In this document: piece after piece, positions 7,166 through 11,083 of the stretch
How the letters are laid out: each line of letters begins with the position of its first letter
How positions within the stretch are numbered: the stretch's first letter is position 1
Assembly (NCBI GenBank): GCA_964569815.1
Contig: CAZMUN010000036.1
Location: 1 to 11,083, forward strand
From: CAZMUN01 sp964569815
Lineage (GTDB): Archaea > Iainarchaeota > Iainarchaeia > Iainarchaeales > GCA-2688035
Reading direction: 5' to 3'
Length of the DNA: 11,083 nt
The notes under the pieces: generated by a model
The model's database searches: none
Seen by the model: the letters and a program-made list of their open reading frames with translations, nothing else
What the model was told of the DNA's origin: nothing
Position numbers and translations under genes: made by a program

Positions 7166-8241
7166 ATGAGCTTAAGGAAAGAAGCAAAAGGCTTTTCCAA
7201 AAAGCAAAAGTTGATGCAGTGGCCCTGAAAACAAACGACTTGTTTCCAGATTCAAGCGTAAGCTACTTTTCGGGCATACCCAAGCATTTTCTCGGAGGCA
7301 ACCTTTTGCTAATGCGGCCTGGAAGAATGCCTTTGCTTTTGAAGTCCGTGCTTGAGCCAAAGGTTTCGCAAAAGGGCCTCAGGGTAAAAAGAATTGACAA
7401 AAAGAAGCAGCTTGCATCTGTTTTAAAGAAAGAGCTCAAGGGCGTGAAAAAAGTAGGGGTAAACAAGCCGCTTCACACCTACCAAAGCCTTTCTTCGCTG
7501 AAAAAGGCTGTTGGAAAAAAAAGCATGGTTGGCATTTCAAAGAAGATTGCTGAAGTAAGGGCCGTTAAATCAGAAAGCGAAATTGAGTCCGTTTCCAGGG
7601 CCTGCGAAATTGCAGAGAAAGCCGCTTTCCGCATTCCAGGCGTTTTCAGGAAGGGCATGGCTGAAAAAGAGCTTGCCCTTGAAATAGAATTGTTTCTGCG
7701 TGAAAAGGGCGAAAACATTCTTCCCTTCCCGGTCATCGTAGCTTCAGGCAAAAACGCGTCATTTCCACACCACGTGCCTGGAAACACAAAAATTAGGACA
7801 GGGCTTTTGTTAGCGGACTTCGGCGCATGCCACAAAACCCACTGCTCTGACATCACTCGCGTGTTCTCTGTTGGAAGCGCGACAAAAAAGCAGCGTTCTC
7901 TGTACGCTGGAGTTTTTGCCGCCAAGCAGTTTGGGCAGTCTTTGGTTAAGGCTGGCGCGGTTCAGGGAAAGGTTTTTGAAGAGGTCGGCGGCTTTTTGAA
8001 GAAGGAGACTGGATTTAAGCTCGTGCATGGCTTGGGCCACGGTCTTGGCGTCGACGCCCACGACTTTCCCCGCGGCTTTTTGCAGGGAAATAAGGAAAAG
8101 CTTTCCAGGAACATGGTTTTGACTGTGGAGCCGGGCATTTACGGCAAATTTGGCGGCATAAGAATCGAAGACGATGTCGTGGTTTCACAAAACGCCTGCA
8201 GGCCTTTGTCCAAGGCGCCTGCTGAACTCATTTGCCTTTAG
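7162..8241 (+). CDS. M24-family metallopeptidase, Xaa-Pro dipeptidase/aminopeptidase type
   Basis: 359 aa, the normal size for archaeal prolidase-like M24B enzymes that remove an N-terminal residue next to proline. About residues 1-125 form the creatinase/prolidase-type N-terminal domain; from about 130 on is the pita-bread catalytic domain. All five metal ligands are visible: D219 in LLADFGA, D230 in CSDITRVF, H293 in HGLGHGLG, E323 in TVEPGIY and E336 in RIEDDVVV. H-x-x-P (HHVPG) before the first Asp is also typical. It begins with ATG overlapping the M29 stop as ATGA, so translation is coupled. Together the two enzymes would trim peptides to free amino acids. A methionine aminopeptidase is less likely because of the N-terminal domain. 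The stop is 3 bases from the stop of the convergent ureohydrolase gene. Confidence 0.9.
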   Translation: MNELKERSKRLFQKAKVDAVALKTNDLFPDSSVSYFSGIPKHFLGGNLLLMRPGRMPLLLKSVLEPKVSQKGLRVKRIDKKKQLASVLKKELKGVKKVGVNKPLHTYQSLSSLKKAVGKKSMVGISKKIAEVRAVKSESEIESVSRACEIAEKAAFRIPGVFRKGMAEKELALEIELFLREKGENILPFPVIVASGKNASFPHHVPGNTKIRTGLLLADFGACHKTHCSDITRVFSVGSATKKQRSLYAGVFAAKQFGQSLVKAGAVQGKVFEEVGGFLKKETGFKLVHGLGHGLGVDAHDFPRGFLQGNKEKLSRNMVLTVEPGIYGKFGGIRIEDDVVVSQNACRPLSKAPAELICL

Positions 8242-8244
8242 GCC

Positions 8245-9156
8245 TTAGACCCAGTTTAATACATTGAAGCATATGCTTGCCCCTATTGCCTGGCTTTTTC
8301 CAAAGCTGTCTGGAATTAGTTCTGTTAGGCTTAATCCTATAACCTGCTTTTTTTTGCATATTTCGTACAAAGCCTGGTTCAGGGCTTCAAGCTTTAAGCC
8401 AAACGGCACAGGAACGCCTGTTTCTGTTCCCTGGCCTGGTGCAAGGCAGTCTATGTCAATGTTTAGGAAAACCTTTTTTGTTTCAAGCTGCCTTACAAAG
8501 GCCTTGATTTGCTTTTTTTCTGGCTTGAAGAGCATGTTTTCCTTTTTTTTCCATTTTGGAAACTTTTTTCCTTGGTAAAAGTCTTTTGGCATTGTAGGGC
8601 AGTAGAATATTTTTTTCGCAAGCCTTTGCTCTGAAACAAACAGCATTTCCTCTTCGTTTATCACGTCCCTGGCCCCAAACCAGGCCTGCTTGAACCCGTT
8701 TTCAAAAATTCTTCTTGAGACAGCCGCATGGCTTTGCTTTTGGCCTTTCCACTGCTCGCACAAGTCCAAATGCCCGTCAAAGTTGGCAAAGCTTGCTTCT
8801 TGTGGCACTGCGCCAAGAAGGCCGTTTACAACGCTGTGGTCTCCTCCCAAAAGCAGGAAAAACTTTCCTGCTTTCAATGCCTTTTTTGCGTGCTTTCCTG
8901 TTTCCTCAACCATCTCTTTAGTGCCTTTCGGCCTTATCGCCCCAAAGCTGTGTACTCCTTTTTCAAACGTCTTGCCTGTTATTGGGTGCTCTATGTCCAT
9001 TTGATGTGATGCCTTGAGTATGGCTTTTGGTGCCTTTGCAGTGCCCTTTATGTATGAAGCGTTTTTGTCGAATTCAACGCCAAGCAGGCAGGCGTCCGCG
9101 TATTCAAATCCTGGGTTTCCTTGCACGAAAAAAAGGGTTTTGTTTTCTTTTCCCAT
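8245..9156 (-). CDS. Ureohydrolase (agmatinase/arginase family)
   Basis: 303 aa, the usual length for agmatinases and arginases, Mn-dependent enzymes that release urea from agmatine, arginine or related guanidino compounds. Ligands are in place: H107 in LLGGDHSV; D127, H129 and D131 in NFDGHLDL (the family's DAHxD); D234 and D236 in NIDIDCLAPG. QSHAAVSRRI (about 141-150) matches the SHG...R segment of agmatinases, and E279 in SLTELIP is the usual late Glu. The substrate-loop sequence TGVPVPFGL departs from the common TGTPExGGL, and the first ~100 residues are less typical, so the exact substrate is uncertain. It starts with ATG at 9156; TTTTAAAC on the minus strand about 27 bases upstream fits a leaderless transcript. 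If it is an agmatinase, it would make putrescine; this fits amino-acid use by the neighbouring peptidases. Confidence 0.87.
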   Translation of the reverse strand: MGKENKTLFFVQGNPGFEYADACLLGVEFDKNASYIKGTAKAPKAILKASHQMDIEHPITGKTFEKGVHSFGAIRPKGTKEMVEETGKHAKKALKAGKFFLLLGGDHSVVNGLLGAVPQEASFANFDGHLDLCEQWKGQKQSHAAVSRRIFENGFKQAWFGARDVINEEEMLFVSEQRLAKKIFYCPTMPKDFYQGKKFPKWKKKENMLFKPEKKQIKAFVRQLETKKVFLNIDIDCLAPGQGTETGVPVPFGLKLEALNQALYEICKKKQVIGLSLTELIPDSFGKSQAIGASICFNVLNWV

Positions 9157-9179
9157 GCTATTCTTTTCCCCTGCAATTG

Positions 9180-9187
9180 TTTAAAAC
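9180..9187 (-). promoter_or_regulatory. TATA-like box for the ureohydrolase gene
   Basis: Minus strand reads GTTTTAAA, centred about 27 bases upstream of the ATG at 9156. It overlaps the intergenic gap right after the upstream 90-aa gene, so the ureohydrolase probably has its own promoter. Confidence 0.45.
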
Positions 9188-9191
9188 CGTT

Positions 9192-9464
9192 TTATTCATA
9201 GAAGCAGAAATAGGTCTGGTTCAAGTCGGGCTCAAAGCCAACTGTTGTAACGTATTCCTTTTCTTCGAGGGCTGTGGCTTCCACAAGGCTTAGGCCCTGG
9301 AGCTGGCGGCATTTTGCTGGCGAAATTTGTATGCCTTGGGCGACCTGTTTTGCTTCAAGTGCCCTCAAGTCAAGGCCAAACCCCTGCTGCTGAACCGTAA
9401 GCATGACAATCCATCCCACGGCCATTATAATCAAAAGCCCTAAAATCATGTCTGATGCCTGCAT
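9192..9464 (-). CDS. Small single-pass membrane protein, unrecognised
   Basis: 90 aa. Residues about 6-24 (MILGLLIIMAVGWIVMLTV) are a clear hydrophobic membrane helix right at the N-terminus, with no obvious cleavage site or type IV pilin motif. The rest (about 25-90) is soluble-looking, with LDLRALEAKQVAQGIQISP and a C-terminus ending NQTYFCFYE; two cysteines are present (C53 and near C87). With so few positive residues before the helix, the topology cannot be told by eye. It may be a membrane-anchored accessory protein, but no family is recognised. The ATG at 9464 has a TATA-like ATTTAAATA on the minus strand about 27 bases upstream, supporting the start. It lies upstream of, and on the same strand as, the ureohydrolase gene, with its own promoter, and diverges from mazG. 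Confidence 0.72.
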   Translation of the reverse strand: MQASDMILGLLIIMAVGWIVMLTVQQQGFGLDLRALEAKQVAQGIQISPAKCRQLQGLSLVEATALEEKEYVTTVGFEPDLNQTYFCFYE

Positions 9465-9486
9465 GCCCTAAATAAGTGTTTTCCGC

Positions 9487-9495
9487 TATTTAAAT
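9487..9495 (-). promoter_or_regulatory. TATA-like box for the 90-aa membrane protein gene
   Basis: ATTTAAATA on the minus strand, centred about 27 bases upstream of the ATG at 9464. The same 88-base divergent gap must also hold the mazG promoter; only a weak T-rich TTTATTCA near 9525-9532 could serve there. Confidence 0.45.
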
Positions 9496-9552
9496 GTTTT
9501 TTTTTGCCCCAGCCTTAACCTTTTTTTATTCATTTTGCCTCAAATTCTTTTC

Positions 9553-9933
9553 ATGGAAAAAGCTTTCAGGGAACTATTTGACGCCATGGTGCAGAACAGG
9601 AGAAAATGCCCTTGGGCCAAAAGCCGCGAGCTCAAGGAACAGGCCTTGGAGCTTGCTTCCGAAGTTGAAGAGCTAAAGGAGGCTATTGAAAGAAACGATG
9701 TTGAAAATTTGAGGGAAGAGCTTGGCGACGTTTTGTGGGACGCGCTGTTTATCGGCGTTCTTGCGGAAGAAAAGGGCCTTTTTACGGTAAAAGAGGCTTT
9801 GGAAGCGGCTAATGCAAAGTTCAAGAGAAGAAAGCCCTGGGTTTTTGGCAGGGAAAAGGTAAAGGATGCAGAGCATGCTGTAAGGCGCTGGAATGAAATA
9901 AAAAAGCTTGAAAAGCGGGGCGTGTTTAAATGA
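9553..9933 (+). CDS. MazG-like nucleotide pyrophosphohydrolase
   Basis: 126 aa from the ATG at 9553. An all-alpha NTP pyrophosphatase that hydrolyses (d)NTPs to monophosphate and pyrophosphate, probably clearing non-canonical nucleotides. The MazG signature is clear: RRKCPWAK (C19-P20-W21), E37-x-x-E40 in SEVEELKEA, and E56-x-x-D59 in REELGDVLWDALF, matching the ExxE(12-28)ExxD metal site. The tail FKRRKPWVFG is also characteristic of MazG (the R.PHVF-like motif). The single-domain length is half that of bacterial two-domain MazG. The in-frame TTG at 9535 would add only six residues and is less likely. The last codons overlap the ATG of the nucS remnant (ATGA at 9930-9933), so the two were once translationally coupled. 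Confidence 0.9.
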   Translation: MEKAFRELFDAMVQNRRKCPWAKSRELKEQALELASEVEELKEAIERNDVENLREELGDVLWDALFIGVLAEEKGLFTVKEALEAANAKFKRRKPWVFGREKVKDAEHAVRRWNEIKKLEKRGVFK

Positions 9934-10019
9934 ACCTTGAGATTGCCAAAAAGGAGATTTTGGAAGCAATTTCAAGAAAGGACCTTTTACTGGTTGTTGG
10001 AGATTGCTATGTCGAATAA
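9930..10019 (+). pseudogene. nucS: Truncated 5' fragment of nucS (NucS/EndoMS endonuclease)
   Basis: A 29-codon frame starting with ATG inside the mazG stop (ATGA). The translation ends with RKDLLLVVGDCYVE before TAA. It closely resembles the N-terminus of archaeal NucS/EndoMS mismatch endonuclease, where a helix like EALEFIKEGLERRDLL is followed by VVGECxVEYEGRA. Here the match runs through GTC GAA TA, the first two bases of the expected Tyr codon, then ends; no continuation of the GRA..LG.GDR motif is seen in any frame downstream. NucS should be about 230-250 aa, so this is a 5' remnant. The following DNA is foreign-looking (toxin-antitoxin, IS605-like end), so it was probably interrupted by insertion or rearrangement near 10017-10020. 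The family call is from memory of the motif, not a database search. Confidence 0.65.
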
Positions 10020-10040
10020 CCTATAAAGTAGTTGCCGTTA

Positions 10041-10067
10041 TTTGGGGGGCCTGCTTTTTTCCCCAAA
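10041..10067. repeat. Inverted repeat (hairpin) near the nucS break
   Basis: TTTGGGG (10041-10047) and CCCCAAA (10061-10067) form a perfect 7-bp stem around a 13-base T-rich loop. It sits about 25 bases after the end of the nucS match and before the toxin promoter. It could be a subterminal hairpin of an IS200/IS605-type left end or a transcription-related structure. Confidence 0.5.
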
Positions 10068-10074
10068 CGAAAGC

Positions 10075-10085
10075 TATTTATATTA
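10075..10085 (+). promoter_or_regulatory. TATA-like box of the toxin-antitoxin operon
   Basis: TATTTATATTA centred about 28 bases upstream of the toxin ATG at 10108, the spacing seen for other leaderless genes in the window. It overlaps the first of the operator-like repeats. Confidence 0.55.
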
Positions 10086-10109
10086 CATATGTACTATATT
10101 GTATTACAT
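10081..10109. promoter_or_regulatory. Operator-like cluster of TATTACAT half-sites
   Basis: Three copies of an 8-base word: TATTACAT at 10081-10088, its inverted near-copy ATGTACTA at 10089-10096 (one mismatch), and TATTACAT again at 10102-10109. The first two abut as an inverted repeat centred on the perfect palindrome TACATATGTA; the last two form an inverted repeat with a 5-base spacer. The cluster overlaps the TATA box and reaches into the toxin ATG. That is where a ribbon-helix-helix antitoxin would bind to repress its own operon; binding is inferred, not shown. Confidence 0.55.
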
Positions 10110-10599
10110 GATTGCTGTTGACGCTTCAACCTTGATTTTGCTGGCGAAAACAGAATTGCTTGATTTGTTCCTTGAGAACTTTCCTAGTAAACCTTTTATC
10201 TCGGCGGCTGTTGAGAGAGAAGCGACAAGGAAAGAATCTTTCGATGCAGTATTAATTAAACATAGGATAAAGGAAAAGAAGATTGCAGTGAAGAAAGTAA
10301 AAAGCAGACAATTGGTTGAAAAGATATCTAAAGATTTTAAGTTGCACTTGGGTGAAGCAGAGACGCTGGCAATGTGTCTTGAAAACAATTGGCAGTTGGT
10401 TGGAACAGACGACTTAAATGCAATAAAAGCATGCATCGTGTTGCGAATAGAATACACTTCAGCAATAGATATTCTGTTGAAGCTTAACAAAGAGGAGAAA
10501 TTGGGCAAAGAAGAGGCGTTTTTAAAATTGAGGAAGCTCGCACATTTTGGAAGATATGCTGATAAGATAATTAATGAGGTTAAGAAGAACCTGAGGTGA
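10108..10599 (+). CDS. PIN-domain toxin (VapC-like, DUF3368 type)
   Basis: 163 aa PIN-domain ribonuclease, probable toxin of a type II toxin-antitoxin pair. Acidic active-site residues are visible: D5 in MIAVDASTLILL, E36 in SAAVEREA, E83/E85 in HLGEAETLAM and D101/D102 in VGTDDLNAI. The AIKACIVLRI segment after the last motif and the ~160-aa length fit the DUF3368-type branch better than the ~130-aa classic VapC. The ATG at 10108 is chosen because a TATA-like box lies 28 bases upstream; an in-frame start at 10042 would translate the promoter. The toxin comes first and its stop overlaps the ribosome-binding site of the antitoxin gene. The gene is more AT-rich than its left neighbours, which suggests acquisition by transfer. 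Confidence 0.85.
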   Translation: MIAVDASTLILLAKTELLDLFLENFPSKPFISAAVEREATRKESFDAVLIKHRIKEKKIAVKKVKSRQLVEKISKDFKLHLGEAETLAMCLENNWQLVGTDDLNAIKACIVLRIEYTSAIDILLKLNKEEKLGKEEAFLKLRKLAHFGRYADKIINEVKKNLR

Positions 10600-10600
10600 T
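10594..10600 (+). promoter_or_regulatory. Shine-Dalgarno GAGGTGAT deciding the antitoxin start
   Basis: AGGTGAT within the toxin's last codons and stop closely matches the complement of the 16S rRNA 3' end (GGAGGTGATC). It lies 7 bases before the ATG at 10608, favouring that start over the GTG at 10596, which is itself part of this sequence. Confidence 0.6.
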
Positions 10601-10607
10601 AAAAAAA

Positions 10608-10907
10608 ATGCAAAAAATATTAAGTGTCAGGCTGGAAGAAGATGACTTAGATTTCGTTAGAGCTGAGGCCAAAGAAGAAAGAGTAGAGAAGGCAAAAGTA
10701 ATTAGGGAATTGGTGGAAAAAGGAAGATTGCAGATGGCCATAGAACAATATAAAGATGGCAAGATATCGATAGGCAAGGCAGCAGAGAAGGCTGGCATAA
10801 CAATAAGCGAAATGATGGACAAGCTGGCAGAACTCGGCATAAAAAACAGGATGACAAGAGAACACTTCCTGCAAGGGATGAAAAACCTTGAAAAAGTCTG
10901 GCGATAA
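10608..10907 (+). CDS. Antitoxin: ribbon-helix-helix plus UPF0175 domain
   Basis: 99 aa. Residues 2-40 (ILSVRLEEDDLDFVRAEAK, then KAKVIRELVEKG) have the pattern of a ribbon-helix-helix DNA-binding domain: a short beta strand with alternating residues and two helices. Residues about 42-80 (AIEQYKDGKISIGKAAEKAG, then ITISEMMDKLAELGI) match the UPF0175 antitoxin domain, where YKEGKISLGKAAELAG is the common form. UPF0175 proteins pair with PIN/DUF3368 toxins, exactly the gene next door. It would bind and block the toxin and bind the operator repeats upstream of it. The pair is in toxin-first order and coupled by an SD overlapping the toxin stop. A GTG at 10596 would add four residues (MIKK). Confidence 0.85.
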   Translation: MQKILSVRLEEDDLDFVRAEAKEERVEKAKVIRELVEKGRLQMAIEQYKDGKISIGKAAEKAGITISEMMDKLAELGIKNRMTREHFLQGMKNLEKVWR

Positions 10908-10913
10908 AGGGCG

Positions 10914-11063
10914 GTGAGAAATTTGCGATACAAAATGACTGAAGAAAGATGGGACGCTGTCAAAGCCTGCCTCAACAAGGTTTGGAAATCGCCAGGCAAG
11001 TACCCTGACAAGGGTTTGATTCTGAGCCTTTTAGTCCGCGAGCGGGAAACCCCTGCCTTTTAA
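10914..11063 (+). CDS. Possible short reading frame (46-49 aa) running into the IS605-like end
   Basis: An open frame after the antitoxin stop. Possible starts are GTG 10914, TTG 10923 (preceded by a GGTGAG) or ATG 10935. From the ATG it reads MTEERWDAVKACLNKVWKSP, then GKYPDKGLILSLL, and ends VRERETPAF at TAA 11061-11063. The upstream part looks like genuine protein sequence of unknown family; the last nine codons coincide with the conserved omega-RNA-like stretch. That suggests a gene truncated by the IS605-like tail, or a peptide encoded over the RNA, as TnpB C-termini often are. It lacks the RuvC and zinc-finger motifs of TnpB. Confidence 0.35.
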   Translation: MRNLRYKMTEERWDAVKACLNKVWKSPGKYPDKGLILSLLVRERETPAF

Positions 11064-11083
11064 GGCAGGGATGAGAGCGAGCC
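11002..11083 (+). ncRNA. IS200/IS605-type right end / omega-RNA 3' scaffold-like region
   Basis: Three stem-loops in a row: ACCCT/AGGGT (11002-11006, 11011-11015), CCGC/GCGG (11036-11039, 11042-11045) and a 9-bp stem CCCTGCCTT/AAGGCAGGG (11051-11059, 11062-11070). They are embedded in GTCCGCGAGCGGGAAACCCC...GGGATGAG. This CGCGAGCGGGAAACCCC-hairpin-GGGATGA string is typical of the right end of TnpB-bearing IS200/IS605 elements, where it forms the 3' scaffold of the omega RNA just before the guide. No tnpB lies upstream here. The remaining bases (GAGCGAGCC) could be guide, element end or flanking DNA; the window stops there. Confidence 0.5.

Larger units (their letters stand above)
10020..11083. 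mobile_element. Probable inserted island: toxin-antitoxin cargo with IS200/IS605-like right end (right boundary outside window)
   Basis: From about 10020 the sequence no longer continues nucS and becomes visibly more AT-rich than the genes before it. It carries, in order, a 7-bp hairpin (TTTGGGG 10041-10047 / CCCCAAA 10061-10067), a PIN toxin, an RHH/UPF0175 antitoxin, a short frame, and a hairpin-rich tail like the right end of IS200/IS605 TnpB elements. No TnpA (Y1 transposase) or TnpB is present, so if mobile it would need a helper, or it is a decayed remnant. IS200/IS605 elements make no target duplication, so none is expected. The left hairpin as an end structure is a guess; boundaries are approximate. 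Confidence 0.4.

Noticed and set aside
9490..9535. T-rich stretches as transcription terminators
   Set aside because: Runs of T occur throughout this genome's intergenic and coding DNA and here fall in a divergent promoter gap, so they do not mark a terminator.
9535..9552. TTG start of mazG six codons upstream
   Set aside because: The ATG at 9553 begins the conserved helix and the extra residues look like leader; the difference is too small to be sure but ATG is preferred.
10042..10107. Upstream extension of the PIN toxin by 22 residues
   Set aside because: It would translate the TATA box and operator repeats; the ATG at 10108 has correct TATA spacing and begins the conserved PIN strand.
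10104..10613. 169-aa minus-strand open frame opposite the PIN toxin
   Set aside because: Serine/phenylalanine-rich translation typical of the complement of a Lys/Glu-rich gene; the plus strand has all PIN active-site acids and a promoter.
10580..11011. 143-aa minus-strand open frame opposite the antitoxin
   Set aside because: Antisense shadow with Ser/Leu/Phe bias; the plus strand matches RHH/UPF0175 motifs.

Overview
This window looks like a piece of an archaeal genome with very compact gene packing, probably a DPANN-type lineage. The lineage is an inference from gene style and could be wrong. Several signs point to archaea: two-subunit-style pyruvate:ferredoxin oxidoreductase genes, a DHH/DHHA1 phosphoesterase, a conserved 55-aa archaeal small protein, a truncated NucS-like gene, and TATA-like boxes lying about 25-29 bases upstream of many start codons. 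That last pattern fits mostly leaderless mRNAs. Genes abut, overlap by 2-4 bases or are separated by very few bases, and no rRNA, tRNA or CRISPR was seen.

Layout. Bases 1-1933 hold the 3' part of porA (cut by the window edge) and the complete porB, overlapping at TTGA. Bases 1930-2876 on the minus strand hold a nitroreductase-family flavoprotein followed by an unrecognised 122-aa protein; the latter's stop codon shares the bases CTAG with the porB stop. Bases 2968-3972 on the plus strand hold an unrecognised 228-aa basic protein and an 88-aa acidic protein with a four-cysteine zinc-finger-like C-terminus. A DHH phosphoesterase runs on the minus strand from 5081 to 3987. Divergent from it are a 55-aa conserved small protein (5160-5327), then a two-peptidase operon: an unusually long M29-like aminopeptidase and an M24 Xaa-Pro-type peptidase overlapping by ATGA. 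A ureohydrolase (agmatinase/arginase family) converges on them with only 3 bases between stop codons. A 90-aa single-pass membrane protein follows on the minus strand, and a MazG-like nucleotide pyrophosphohydrolase runs divergently from 9553.

The right end is different. Immediately after mazG, with an ATGA overlap, is a 29-codon reading frame matching the start of the archaeal mismatch endonuclease NucS/EndoMS. It stops abruptly where the conserved VEY-x-GRA motif should continue. From there the DNA becomes visibly more AT-rich and carries a PIN toxin plus ribbon-helix-helix/UPF0175 antitoxin pair, with a repeated operator-like sequence over its promoter. It ends at the window edge in a string of hairpins typical of the right end / omega-RNA scaffold of IS200/IS605 (TnpB) elements, with no TnpB or TnpA visible. 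The most interesting reading is a transposase-less, IS605-derived unit carrying a toxin-antitoxin module that interrupted nucS. The right boundary lies outside the window, so this remains a hypothesis.

How the genes could work together: POR, two exopeptidases and a ureohydrolase fit peptide/amino-acid catabolism feeding pyruvate oxidation to acetyl-CoA with ferredoxin reduction. MazG, NucS and DHH fit nucleotide-pool and DNA/RNA maintenance.
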